Shown here: positions 23,172-34,818 of the stretch, one piece after another
Position numbering within the stretch: the first letter of the stretch is position 1
How the letters are laid out: every line of letters begins with the position of its first letter
Source: Suillus spraguei
Lineage: Eukaryota; Basidiomycota; Agaricomycetes; Boletales; Suillaceae
NCBI GenBank assembly: GCA_016800925.1
Contig: JABCPU010000030.1
Span: 62,001 to 126,000, forward strand
Length of the DNA stretch: 64,000 nt
Direction: 5' to 3'
The notes under the pieces: generated by a model
Database searches by the model: none
Told to the model about the DNA's origin: nothing
Seen by the model: the letters and a program-made list of their open reading frames with translations, nothing else
Position numbers and translations under genes: made by a program

Positions 23172-24507
23172 TATTGCCAACTTGGGGCGCGGACGGTTGT
23201 TTGTATATAAAGTTTATAAAGGTGACGAGTGTGATATACGATCAATCCTAAAAGCCGTCCTCTGATGAGCTGGGGACTGTACCTGGCTGACCTATGCAGG
23301 CATGTATCGTACAAAATCAGATCTCTGCTCCTCACATTCCCCTGTATAGATAGCACGGTATTGGCCATGACTATTACATAGTTTACCACTTGAAGCATCG
23401 AGTCCGAAAAATCTATCGGTCTTGTTCAAATGGAATCGCAATCAGGTAGGATCTATCATAGGCATATCTAGAGCCAGCATGAGTGTTACCTCAACCACAC
23501 CATGACAAAAAACCCACCAGTAGCAGGGCAACATATCAGCTGCATTAATCGACCGATTAGTGGATGTTACTCTCTAGTACTATATCCGTATCGCGTAGAT
23601 GACGCATTGTGAAGAAGCTAGCTGATAGTAAATTATAATATTGGCTGCGAACTTATACATTCAAGTGAGCATGGCTCGCCATCCAGGCCTGCCGGATAAC
23701 GCCGCTTCACCTCCGTACGATATGACGGTAAGTGTTAGTGAACTGACAGAGAAGCGAAGCTCGTGTAAGAAGCATCCAGCAGATCCGATCACCTCCTGCC
23801 ACACGCACTCGTCTTCGATGATAAGGGTTTGTTGGCTGGGCTAGACCATAGTACTATGAGCGGCACTGGATCTAAATGAATGATGACCTCCAAACCCGAT
23901 GCTGTTGTGCATCTTTGGTTGGTGGGCATGCCTTGTAATAGTCACCATTGTGAGCCCATCTGGAAGCGGACCCGAAAAGCGAGACAAAAGCTTCCATTAC
24001 GATTGACTTCGATGACCTTGCATCTGTAGCGACTTCTCGCAAAAAATGGCCAGTGGTCCAAGCTGATTGAACATAGTGAAAATTGTTGTGCACTGCCTGT
24101 TCGACCGGTCTCGGACAAAACATGCTAGTAGGGACGCTGTTTCAAGCTTTAAGCCTGATAGGCGCGAATCAAATATTGTTGTCTGCCGAGTCGTAGGCAA
24201 GCGGAACACCGAACCTTCTAATCCCGATTGGCAAATGATGGATTTAGAGCGGACTCGAACTAGCTGTTCTCTTTCATTAGAATATACCTTGCTAGCAACC
24301 CTCTTGCCTAGTGTCTCGGCTTAAGCTCTCGCTGGCAAATTTCCGTACTATCCTTATCGCCGATCGTGCAATGACTCGGACTCTGGTCCGACTTAATCGA
24401 TCCATACTAGTCGAATAAGAAACACGCTCTCATGTGTTTAAAATAGTGACGACCAGTGGTCCGACTTCGCCTACGTTTTTCCGTCCATTTGTCTGTCCAA
24501 CTCCCCC
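23172..24507. other. Intergenic, no gene seen
   Basis: I read both strands and found only short frames without motif, splice structure or family similarity (for example 23,641-23,844 plus and 23,872-24,123 minus). Two 'ctctggtccgactt / gtggtccgacttcg' words occur near 24,380 and 24,455, perhaps promoter sites of the next gene. Confidence 0.45.
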
Positions 24508-25478
24508 ATGTCGGACAAGCAGGATCTCGAGAATAATGACTCTATGTCTCTAACGAGCTTGAGGAAATACCTATTCACGGATATCGATGCAGACAAAGCC
24601 TCCGCTCCACTGACTGCATATTGTTTTATGACTGGTTTTATGTGCGTCTTCCGATATCCTCCGTGCTTCCCAACTACTCACATTCGTTCTTATCTCCAGC
24701 AACTCTGTCTCTTTCTCTGCCATCTTCTTGTGGTGTGCTTTTCAAACTGGGAACACTTTGCAGGTGCGATTTGTCATTTTTCGTTACTCGGCCTACTCAC
24801 CTATATATGTTTAGCTCGGACTCGCCATCGCCCGCCTTTTCGATGGCCAACACGATTACTCTTTCCATATCGCAGATAAACAAGCCCTCTGCTCCCTCCT
24901 CACATTCCTCTTCGGTGCATCCATCGGCCGCATGGGTGATAAAATAGGCTGCAAAACCCGGGCTTGGCTCGTTCTTGGCACTTTAATCCAGACCGTCTTC
25001 ACAATGGCTGCAGCCATTGCCATCTGGAAGAACGACCAGACGAGTGTTGCGGATGTACGTGATGACCCTGCGTGGACCAATGCTCTGTCCTTTGTCTGTC
25101 TTGGGTTCATGAGCGCAAGCATGGGTCTCCAAGGAATCATGGGCAAGAGAACGAACACACAGTTTACCACGACCGGTGAGTTTTTTCCGCATCACTCGCT
25201 TGTTTCTTGAAATCCCATACTGAATATGCCATTCAGTGGTCCTGACGACGACTTGGTGTGAGCTGATGACTGACCCTCAGCTCTTCAACATTCGTCGCCT
25301 CGTCGCCTCCCGAGATCATAAAATCCTTGCCATCGGGTTCTTGTTCTTGGGTGGGTTTTTGGGACGTGCATTACTCGACCGAATAGGGTCTGCTGGTACT
25401 CTTGGCGTTGGCGCGGGCTTGAGGTTTATTGTCAGTTTGTCGTGGCTCTTTGTCCCCGGCAAGGCAGCGAAGCGCTGA
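24508..25478 (+). CDS. DUF1275 (YoaK-like) integral membrane protein
   Basis: Exons are 24,508-24,641, 24,700-24,763, 24,815-25,175 and 25,237-25,478. The joined protein shows the family pattern: an N-terminal 'LTAYCFMTGFINSVSFSA' helix, 'FQTGNTLQLGLA', then 'LLTFLFGASIGRMGDKIG', a helix ending 'SMGLQGIMGKRTNTQFTTT', and a C-terminal pair of membrane helices. About 260 residues and five to six membrane segments fit DUF1275 proteins, common in fungi and bacteria and of unknown transport role. A cytoplasmic N-terminus of about 30 residues precedes the first helix. Splice sites are canonical and the frame is intact. Confidence 0.85.
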
Positions 25479-25942
25479 GCGTCAAAGTCTATAATATTTA
25501 CTGTAAGCAAACATAGATGTGCTGTAGAACTGATACAAGCGTTTTTGTTTTCTTCGATGATGAAGAACTCTGACGCTGAGCGTCGATGGGAATTTGAACA
25601 TATCAGTATGAACAGACCTGCAGCTTCACACCTCACAGGTTTACGGGAGATTGATGACGTTATTCATGACCGCAAAGTCACGGGGTTACGCCACATCTGT
25701 CCATGCAGTTTAGGCACATGCGTGGAATTAGCTTTGTGAAGGTTCAAGAAGTACGATATCAAGGCTGTTCACCCTCAACTACTTATATCTGCGCTTCCCA
25801 GAACGTGGGATCTAGATCAATCCGGGGGGCTGCGCCTCGAGGCCAAGTGCACGAGGAATAAGAACTGCGCGGCAGACAAGTATCCCGCATCGTCCTATCC
25901 ACACAGCACAACTTCATCGACCTGCTCCCCAATCCAACGATA
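25479..25942. other. Intergenic; start of a segmental duplication
   Basis: No gene is seen between the DUF1275 stop and the next ATG. From about 25,715 the sequence ('cgtggaattagctttgtgaagg') matches 30,548 onward, so the shared promoter region belongs to the duplicated unit. Confidence 0.55.
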
Positions 25943-26815
25943 ATGTCGAGCGTCCCATACTGGACGGTATCGTCGTCCTCAACTGCCAGACCTATTATTG
26001 CTACCCAAACCAGTTATCGAAACGCTGCCCAAGCGGAACACCGCAACGAATGGGAGGAAGTGTCCCCCGTGTCAGTCGACTGTGACGCAGACATTGTCAG
26101 CCTTGATGGCAGCAGGACGCATGAAGACATGCAGATACTGCACCTGTCAAAGCTCCTCGACGAGGCAAAGCAAGAGAATCGCCGTTTTGAGGAGCGGGTG
26201 CAGTCGCTGCTCAATCAGTCCATGACTGAGACAAGCGGCCTTCAGTCCAAGATCAGGGAGCTGCGGCAGCGAAATAAGGAGGCCCTCGCTGAGTGCGAAC
26301 GAACGAAGAAGGAGAATGAAGACGCCGTTGCTGCGCTCACGAAGAAGAACGATGCTATGAGGGCGACGCTGCAGCAGCAAAATCAGGACATGCAGCAAGC
26401 CCTCGAGGATCTGAATTGCTCCAGCGCTCATGCTCAAGCTGAGCTACTGGATGTCAGGAACAGCATGCAAGTGTGCCGTCAGCAGCTCACGCAAAGCTCT
26501 GCCCAACTCGAGTCCTTGCGAAAAGAGCAAACCGCAAGGATGAGTCTGACAGAGCGAGTTGCTGTGTTGGAGGCCGAGATGACGAAACTCAGCTCGCAGG
26601 CTAAGAGCGCAGATGCCTCCATTTCCTGCGATGAATCGACAACCCTTGTGCAGGAATTCAACAACATTCGGGCGCTACTGGAAAACTGTATCCCAGAGCG
26701 CCCTGCGGGTGTGTCTAGCACTAGTATGATGTCCTCGAGCAACAAGGTCGTGAGCGCTCTCCGGAAGCTGAATTCCGATATTCATCAAGACGCCATTGAG
26801 CCTATGACCGAATCC
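25715..26815 (+). repeat. Segmental duplication, copy 1
   Basis: This matches 30,548-31,690 at high identity through upstream sequence and the coiled-coil exon, with a ~50-bp insertion in copy 2 near 30,655-30,690 and a 27-bp insertion near 31,433. The match ends abruptly at 'atgaccgaatcctt', where copy 1 switches to eIF4G sequence. Confidence 0.8.
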
Positions 26816-29219
26816 TTGCACGAGTGTGTGAAGAAGCTGTTGGGCGAGAACCATGAGGAAGAGGACATTGAGAGCTTGTGTCAGCTGTTGAAGACGGTTG
26901 TGGCCCGCGGTGACTCTGGACGTCATCGCAACGCCTCTGGGACGATGCCTGTTTCTGGCAACCGCCAGGTCTCTGTAAGTCTGGGCATCGGTGACTTCCA
27001 GAAACCCTTTGTTCTAAGCAGTTTCCAGATGAACAATTTCCAGTCCCCTGGAAGCAAACTTATCGGCGAGGAATGGTTTGCCATGGCCAACTCCCGTTCT
27101 GTTCCAACTAACAATGCTTCTTCCCAATTCCGTTCCCCGATGGTACGCACGCCCAGCACAGGTGAGCCCGGTCATCCCATGGACGGCACCAACCGCGTAT
27201 GTAGTACACGCGGTGAGAGGCGTGGTAATACTAACAAGGCACAAATGTCTTTCAGGAAGACCATAGTTACTGGGATCTGGCTTTGAGCCTGTTGTACCTC
27301 TCGAATTATCTGCCAACCGTTGGGTCCCTACGAGTACGACCCGCAAGGTTCAACCTGATGTCGATTCACGTGAGCTAGTCGGTCGTAAGGTCAAGGCGCT
27401 GCTCAACAAGCTCACGATGGAGAAATTCGAGACGATTTCAGACCAGATCATACACTGGACTAACAAGAGCGTGAATGAGAGGGATGGGCGGACGCTCGTT
27501 CAAGTCATCCGGCTGGTGTTCGAGAAGGCGACTGATGAGGCTGCTAGGAGCGAGATGTACGCTCGACTGTGTCGGAAGATGATGGACCAGATCAGCCCCG
27601 AGGTACAAGACGACGGGATCAAGAATCCAGAGGGCAAGCCTATTGCTGGTGGACAGCTGTTTTGGAAGTATCTCCTCAACCGATGTCAAGAAGATTTCGA
27701 GCGTGGGTGGTTCGCCAAGGAAGCTACTGCTGCAGCCGCTGCGGCAAAGGCCTCCGACGATCACGTAACCAATGCTGCTAACGACAAGAAGGGCACGGAG
27801 GAAGCTGAGCTCTATTGGGATGAGTACTATGCTGCTCAAAAAGCAAGACGCCAGGGTCTTGGTCTCATCAAGTTCATCGGCGAGTTGTTCAAGCTGCAGA
27901 TGCTCACGGAGCGTAACATGCACGAGTGTGTGAAGAAGCTGTTGGGCAACGTCGAGAACCCCAAGGAAGAGGAGATTGAGAGCTTGTGTCAGCTGTTGAA
28001 GACGGTTGGCCAGTTGCTTGACACTCAGAAAGCCCGTGCACACATGGACGTTTACTTCACGCGCATGAAGGAGCTCGGCAAGAGCCTCAACGTCAACTCT
28101 CGTATGCAATTTATGCTTCAGGTGTGCAGTATTTTTGGGATCTTTATCTGTTGCATCTCATTATCGTGATCTTAGGACATTATTGAGTTGCGTGACCGTA
28201 AATGGGTCAGCCGGAATGTCGCCGCTGTTCACGAGCTGGTAAGACAGACCAGCATCGCCGGAAACATTTGTACTGATCGTATTACAGGCCGCTAAGAAGA
28301 AAGCAGCTGCAGAGAAGGAGTATTTCAACCGTCGGATAAGCATGTCTCGCGGTGGTTGTCGACGCGGCGACAACCGGAACCAAGACATGGCCCTGATGGC
28401 TGGGCTGTTGCAGGTGGCAATTCTGTTCCGCGGGCGCCTCCCAAGGCTGGTTATTTGTCACAGTTCGGGAAAATCAGCAAAGGTCCAGCCATGAGAATGG
28501 TAATGGATCCAAGTGGGATCTTTGCGACCGGCAAGAATGACAGCAAACGAGAAACACTTTCACGGACGAATTCGAGCTCGAACATGTTCCACATGCTCAG
28601 TCGGAATCCTGAATTCGCCGCTGAGGCGTCCACGAAACCCAGTCGTTTATCTAGTCGGAAACTGAGCGTTGATCTTGGTCATGCCGGTGTTCAGGAGCCC
28701 GCTGTACAGCGCAGGAAGCTCCAGCTTCTTCCACGGTCTTTTCTTGCTTATGAAAAGGACGCTACGACTCCTTCTGAAGAAGAACCTGAAAGTATGCCCA
28801 CCGCCATGTCAGAAGCAGACGTGAAGAAGAAGATTGATGAAGATGTGAAAGAGTTCTTCGCTGTTCGCAATCTTCAAGAGGCGGAGGTGTACTTGACCAA
28901 TCTTTTTGACGAGCACCGCTCCCAGCTCGTGGACAAGCTGGTTGCGTCCGCGCTCGAGAGCAAGGAGGCGGATGCGAAGTTGGTCGGTGATTTCTTTGCG
29001 CAGGCTACAAGCAATGGACAGTGTACGCTTGAGGTCATTGAGGAGGGGTTCATGCCCATGGCGGAGTTTCTGGACGATATTGCTATCGATGCTCCCAAGG
29101 CGTTTGACTACATGGCTATCATGCTCAGAGGTGCTGGGTTCCAAAATGAGCCCGAGAGACTTCAACGGATCGCTTCGAAGCTCGAGGATAGCGACAAGCT
29201 AGTCTTTCTCGTTGCATGA
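25943..29219 (+). pseudogene. Chimeric gene: coiled-coil N-terminus fused to eIF4G MIF4G and MA3 domains
   Basis: Exon 1 (25,943-27,196) starts as a coiled-coil family protein (coil about residues 50-225), then switches at about 26,817 to eIF4G sequence ('SGRHRNASGTMP', 'SPGSKLIGEEWFAMANSRSV'). A gtatgt...ccatag intron leads to exon 2 (27,267-28,121). That exon has 'SANRWV', 'ALLNKLTMEKFETISDQI' and a full MIF4G core ('TDEAARSEMYARLCRKMM', 'AGGQLFWKYLLNRCQEDFE'), the part of eIF4G that binds eIF4A and eIF3. Exons 28,176-28,238 and 28,288 onward follow. The MA3 domain ('MSEADVKKKIDEDVKEFF', 'DDIAIDAPKAFDYMAIML') ends at 29,217-29,219. One base is missing near 28,386, before 'HGPDGWAVAGG', putting MA3 out of frame. 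The eIF4E-binding N-terminus of normal eIF4G is absent. It could yield a MIF4G-only product or be a pseudogene. Confidence 0.8.
26818..26902 (+). repeat. Extra copy of a MIF4G segment at the fusion point
   Basis: 'cacgagtgtgtgaagaagct' to 'ctgttgaagacggttg' repeats 27,921-28,007 nearly exactly, with small deletions in the middle. It encodes 'HECVKKLLG...IESLCQLLKTV', a helix pair of the MIF4G core, placed out of its normal context. Confidence 0.85.
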
Positions 29220-30791
29220 TTTGTCCTACTCACTCTTCTGACGTTTTCGATCCTTTTTTTCTTTTCACCTGCATTCTTATCGCATTTTCGTTTTCTGATT
29301 GTATTGCGCGTTTTTGGTGTTCTGCAAACTGATATATATATACATCGCACGGCACTTTTGCGTTTGTTCTCTTTTTTGTTATTGTTTACTACATACAGCA
29401 GCATAGGCTACAGCTAGGTTTACTCCATTTCTACCGAAGCCAACCAGCAGACCGTTTGACAAAACAATGTGATACGGTACACCAGGAAACCTGCATTTGA
29501 CTGACTTGATTGATAGCAGACCCACGGGCCACCAGTCAACTCAATAAATCAGTTGGTCAGATTTTGTCAGATTTCAATCACAATTTGTCCCTGATATAGT
29601 ACGCAATGAGCTCCCCTTTCATCTGCCGGTGTCCAAATACATCTATAATCCCGCTCCTGACTTTCTGAATTTGCAGCAGCTTTCTTCTTGGGTATCATTG
29701 GACATGCACATCTGCGCCTGGGGTGACGACCAAGAGCAGATCAGTAGGGATTGATGGTCACACATGTCACACTGATCATGCCGATGACAAAGCAGGAAAA
29801 TTTAGATTTTAAAAGTTGCGCTCGAATTTGGTAGCCGAACAAACACTAATGCTATGTAAAAAAAGTAAGGAAATATGTCAAGGTCATGTTGCCAGAGAGA
29901 GGCCGGTGCAAAACAGTGTTTGAGCAGAGTTGCAAAAATTCTCACCCGCACAGAAGTCATCGTGTCACACCATGTCACACTTGCCGTTTTAAGTCCCGAA
30001 ATTCACGATTAGCTAATGTAAATTCTGTGAAGGGGATTCGCCCCAGATCCTATGTCACGTGACCTAAGGTTGGAATTCTGCCTGGAATTCTGTATGCGAT
30101 TCAAGCCCCCACGATGATCCGAAAGAGCCGTCGTCTGGGATGCTCTCAGGGCCCAAGACCTAGACATAAGTTCGTGTCTGCGTTTTATCCTTTTCCCCAA
30201 ACCTGGGTATACTTCTCCATAGATAGGTCATTGGCATGCCCTAATCGTTGGGTTCTATCGCAGGGTGTGCAAACGCGCGCACAGACCATGTACTCCTATT
30301 TATTAGGCTTAAAGAAGGAGCGTACCTACGTAGAACTAGAAGTACAAGCAATAGGGACAGCGGCAAGCCTGATGAGAGCCTTTCGCAGGGTTTGAAACTG
30401 CTGTCCCCTGCTTTACTAGTATCCCTCTGCTCAACCTCACTGCACCCTATCCTAGGAGACGGTGGACAGGGGAGCTGAGTACAGGATATGGTCGGCCTAG
30501 TATTTCGCAACGTAGACTAAAATCTGTGCACGCAATTGCACAAATATGCGTGGAATTAGCTTGTGAAGGTTCAAGAAGTACGACGTCAAGGCTATTCACC
30601 CTCAACTACTTAGATCTGCGCTTCCCATAACGTAAGATCTAGATCAATCTGGGCGTATCACATCATATGGAAAACATGTACCACAGGGGCCTGCGCCTCG
30701 AGGCCAAGTGCACGAGGAATGAGAACTGCGCGGCAGACAAGTATCCCGCATCGTCCTACCCACACAGCACAACCTCCTCCTCAACCCAACC
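29220..30791. other. Intergenic, no gene seen; right part is duplicated sequence
   Basis: 29,220-30,540 shows only T-rich 3' flank and unremarkable sequence. Short frames at 30,114-30,395 and 30,248-30,478 lack motifs. 30,548-30,791 is the second copy of the duplicated upstream region. Confidence 0.45.
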
Positions 30792-31690
30792 ATGACGTGG
30801 AGCGTCCCATACTGGACGGTATCATCGTCCTCAACTCCCAGACCCATCATCACTACCCAAACCAATCATCGAAATGCCGCCCAAGCGGAACACCGCAACG
30901 AATGGGAGGAAGTGTCCCCTGTGTTAGTCGACTGTGACGCAGACGTTGTCAGCCTTGACGGCAGCAGGACGCATGAAGACATGCAAATACTGCACCTGTC
31001 AAAGCTCCTCGACGAGGCGAAGCAAGAGAATCGCCGTTTTGAGGAGCAGGTACAGTCGCTGCTCAATCAGTCCATGACTGAGACAAGCAGCCTTCAGTCC
31101 AAGATCACGGAGCTGCGGCAGCGAAATAAGGAGGCTTTCGCTGAGTGCGAACGAACGAAGAAGGAGAAAGAAGATGCTGTTGCTGCGCTCACGAAGAAGA
31201 ACGATGTCATCAAGGCAACGCTGCAGCAGCAAAATCAGGAAATGCGGCAAGCCCTCGAGGATCTGAATCGCTCCAGCGCTCATGCTCAAGCTGAGCTACT
31301 GGATGTCAAGAACAGCTTGCAAGTGTGCCGTCAGCAGCTCGCGCAAAGCTCTGCCCAACTCGAGTCCTCGCGGAAAGAGCAAACCGCAAGGATGAGTCTG
31401 ACAGAGCGAGTTGCTGTGTTAGAGGCCGAGTTGAAGGCCAAAGATACAGAGCTCGCCGAGATGAAGAAGCAGGCTAAGAGCGCAAACGTCTCCATTTCCC
31501 GTGATGAATCGACAATTCTTGTGCAGGAATTCAACAACATTCGGGCGCTGCTGGCAACTGTATCCCAGAGCGTCCTGCGGGTGTGTTTAGCACTAGTACG
31601 ATGTCCTCAAGCAACGAGGTCGTCAGCGCTCTCCGGAAGCTGAATTCCGATATTCATCAAGACGCCACAATTATGGCTGAGTCTATGACC
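30548..31690 (+). repeat. Segmental duplication, copy 2
   Basis: This is the counterpart of 25,715-26,815. Here the sequence continues after 'atgaccgaatcctt' into the normal coiled-coil family C-terminus, so this copy shows the ancestral arrangement. Confidence 0.8.
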
Positions 31691-32470
31691 GAATCCTTCG
31701 GGTTTGAGAAAGGAAGAGTCAATGGGAATGAGGAGACCGCGCTATTCCAGCAAGTGGGCACGGCCATCGGCGCAAGCCTCGTCCACTTTCTGGGCACCAA
31801 GAGTCACAACGACGATCCTATTCTCATCCAAATCGCTTTCCAGACATACATCACTCGGTATCTCTGTTGGCTCTCAACTACATGGATCGCTAGCGGGGGC
31901 AGAGAAAGGCTTGGCATTGCTGACCAGAGTAACACTGGTAAGCCATATATCTGACGCACAAACGCAACTATTTGCTGACTCGTCTGCAGCCCAGACTGTC
32001 ACCGCAGCATGGGGTGCACTATCGCATATTCTTTCTAAGCATATCCAGTTTGATGACGCTCAGCTTTGTTCTGCAGCCACATCCAAAATCGTAGCCGGGC
32101 TCGCTGACATTTTGCTCGTTGCGGGCTGCAATGGCACTCGGCCACAGCTCTGTGATGCCTTGAAGCAAAAGTTCAGCGAGAAGATTTCGCTGCTTGCGAA
32201 GTTTGGCCTGCGCATTAATAGGCTTATCATCGGTAGCATCGACCGGGGCCTTGATGTCGTGTGATTAAACCAGCCACAGTGTTCGATTCCACGTGCATGG
32301 AAAATGGGTACGATGACGGTGAACATGACAAGAATACTGCAATCAACCGTGTCCTGTGTCCCACTGATATCGGGTTGTGGCAGCGCTCCAAGGTACCCAA
32401 TACCGGAGTGAGGATTCTATTGAAACCGAAGATCGCTCTAGAATCTGTGGTGGATAACTTGGATGACTGA
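30792..32470 (+). pseudogene. Coiled-coil family member B, at least two frameshifts
   Basis: The ATG at 30,792 opens a frame with a Ser/Thr N-terminus and a heptad-rich coil ('EELRQ', 'LQQQNQEMRQALEDLNRSSA'). Compared with 26,677, one base is missing near 31,553 ('ctggcaactg' against 'ctggaaaactg'). The frame then runs out, while the family sequence continues in another frame ('VVSALRKLNSDIHQDA', 'LVHFLGTKSHNDDPILIQIA'). An intron (about 31,938-31,989) joins 'AQTVTAAWGALSHIL'. A second break lies between about 32,245 and 32,265, after which the conserved end ('NRVLCPTDIGLW', 'RILLKPKIALESVV') resumes. Family function is unknown. Members combine a coil with an all-helical C-terminal domain and end with a TDLGL...LLKPKVAL motif. 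Confidence 0.75.
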
Positions 32471-32790
32471 GATTGGGTGTTTCGAAATTTCATGGATGCT
32501 GAACGTGATTCGAATCGTGTACTTCTTCTGTATATTGTGATTACCTACCTCATGTTCGAATGAGTATTTATTTTTCTCATCACACGGGTGAGAAAAGGCC
32601 CCTGATGGAATGGACCACAGGCGCAACTGGACATACTTTCTAAGCAATCAATCTATACTGATAGTTTGATGTTCGAAAATGCGGATAACACATGCCCGTG
32701 AGAGGTGTATCTTCTAGGTCGTGGGGTTACGTTTGACAACAGGCTGCACAGGTGTCCTCTATTCATTCTGCTTCCCCTCAGGTCGACCCA
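32471..32790. other. Intergenic between coiled-coil family members B and C
   Basis: A 320-bp spacer with no exon seen; it must hold the 3' flank of B and the promoter of C. Confidence 0.4.
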
Positions 32791-34784
32791 ATGCTTCAAT
32801 TCATCATGAACCCACTCCCCGCTTTGCATAACATTATACGAGGTCCTTCTACTGAAACGGGTACAGCTTCCAAAACCGAGGGAAAATATGTGAGGGGTCA
32901 CTATAGCCGCCAGTCACAAGACGGCACAGCGGGGAGGAAGGGAGGAAGCATTGAGCAGGAAGCACCAGCCCAAAATATGCGTTCGTACCCTACGGGAGAT
33001 GAAATGAGAGCCAGGGCAAGGGCCACAGTAGAGCATACGGACGAGACAAGATCTTCACGACAGACAAGGTCGATATCATACACCCCACTGTCTCCAACCA
33101 TCCCGCAGGCCATGAGACAAGAAGTAGGCGCTCAGCTACAGACCAGAGCACCAGGGAATGATACAAGGGCCCTAGCACAGGCGGGTGCAAGTCTGTCCTG
33201 CCCCCAAGAATCTCCAGCCGTCCTCTCATCACGCCACCGCAAAGCTTCTCCGGTATTGCAAGGCGTTGAAGAATCCAGAAGCACAAGACACCCCCGTTCA
33301 CATGATACAAAACACGATTCTTCTCAGCAACTTCTAGCCCCGCCACCTTCTGTTACACGTAACATGAGCTCCCACATGATTGTACGAGACAATCAAAGCG
33401 TAGAGATTGAGCAATTGAAGGTACAACTTGCATCATGCAAAAGGGAGAACGAGAAGTTGGTTGGAGAGCGTAGAAATGCTGAAGGAGTGATCCGGGACAT
33501 GACGACCGCCCTACGTACAGCGAGGACCGACTCGCAGTTGCTGCAAGATGAGCTGAACAAGCGCAAAAATGCTGAAGAATTGATCCAGGACATGACGACC
33601 GCCCTAAATGCAACGAGGACCGAAGCCCAGTGGCTGCATGATGAGCTTCGCAAGCAAAAATCAGAAAATCAGAAATTACGACAGGAGATGGAGCACCTGA
33701 AAGGATCCACAAATATGTCACGCTCGCTCGAAGCCAAGCTCCAGGAGACCGAATCCGCACTCGCTTCAACAAGGCAAGCTCTAGATGCTGCAACGAACCA
33801 ACTGAAGGCCATGTCAGATCAAAAGGCACAGCTGCACACCCTCCTCAACGACCGTACCTTCGAGCTAAAAGGCGCACAGAGCTTCCTGACCACAGCTGAC
33901 GCCTCTTCAGGCGCTGACGTCATTTCCATGCTGCAGAGGCTCAATGCCGAGGTGCTCCAGAGCGCTGCCTACATGGCAGAATCGATGGTGGATACGTTTT
34001 CATTCGAGTCGGGTGGGGTGAGAAACGAGAATTCCTATGCAGTGGTCACGGGATTGTTTGGACAGTCACTTGCGCATTATTTGGCCACCAAGAAGCATAA
34101 AGACGATCCCCTTCTCATTCAAATCACGTTCCAATCATGCTTCGTCCAATTCCTCGAGCTCGTTATTTGCTCATGGACTCTGCCTGGCGACGATGCTAAC
34201 AGAGTGCTTGCCGGCACATATGAAAGAATACGACATGGTGGTGAGTGTAGACAGCATCATGCGATAGTGTGTATGACGATACTTTTGTTCCAGAGGCACA
34301 AGCGATTTCGGGGAGATGGCGGGCGCTCACGAGTGCATACGCCCACAATCACGAAGAGAGCCAGCTCATCGCATCGATTACGCCACACCTTGTGGGACAT
34401 TTCTCTAACATCATGCTTGCTGCGGGGTGCTCCGTAGCACCAGAGATACTTTACGCATCAGTAGACAAAAAGTTAAGTGACAGGATTGTACTCCTCTTCA
34501 AACTGGCCTTGCAGCTTAACAAGATCGTGATGGAGGAGATCACGTCTGCCGACTTGAGAATAGCCACAGTGCCTTTCGAGACCACATATTCTGCAGAGCA
34601 GATGGAGGATGCATACGCAGATGGAGACCCGGCTACTGGTGGCGTTCGGGTGCTGTGCACAACGGATCTCGGCCTGAGGCGGATAACCAGGCTGACCACA
34701 TCAGGGGAAAATCAGTGGGACGACAAACTCTTACTGAAGCCGAAAGTTGCGCTAAAGACAGTGGTTGATTTTATGGATGGGTGA
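32791..34784 (+). CDS. Coiled-coil family member C, intact
   Basis: The first in-frame ATG is 32,791. Exon 1 runs to 34,240, the intron is 34,241-34,293 (gtgagt...ttccag), and exon 2 is 34,294-34,784. The N-terminal ~210 residues are polar and low in hydrophobics. A coil follows (about residues 210-370) that contains an internal duplication: 'IRDMTTALRTARTDSQ' and 'IQDMTTALNATRTEAQ', 34 residues apart. The C-terminal domain matches the paralogues: 'LLNDRTFELKGAQSFLTTAD', 'LATKKHKDDPLLIQITFQ', 'EAQAISGRWRALTSAYAH', 'VRVLCTTDLGLRR' and 'LLLKPKVALKTVVDFMDG'. It is the only full-length unbroken member here. No catalytic motif is visible and its function is unknown. It converges on the minus-strand gene whose stop is 34 bp away. 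Confidence 0.75.
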
Positions 34785-34818
34785 ATGGTAGTTTCATTCG
34801 AAAGTACAATATACGATT

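Noticed and set aside
30114..30478. Overlapping open frames suggesting a small gene or retroelement fragment
   Set aside because: No motif of integrase, reverse transcriptase or host family could be read in any frame.
32752..32790. Upstream extension of coiled-coil member C to a GTG at 32,752
   Set aside because: Fungal nuclear genes start at ATG; the first in-frame ATG is 32,791.
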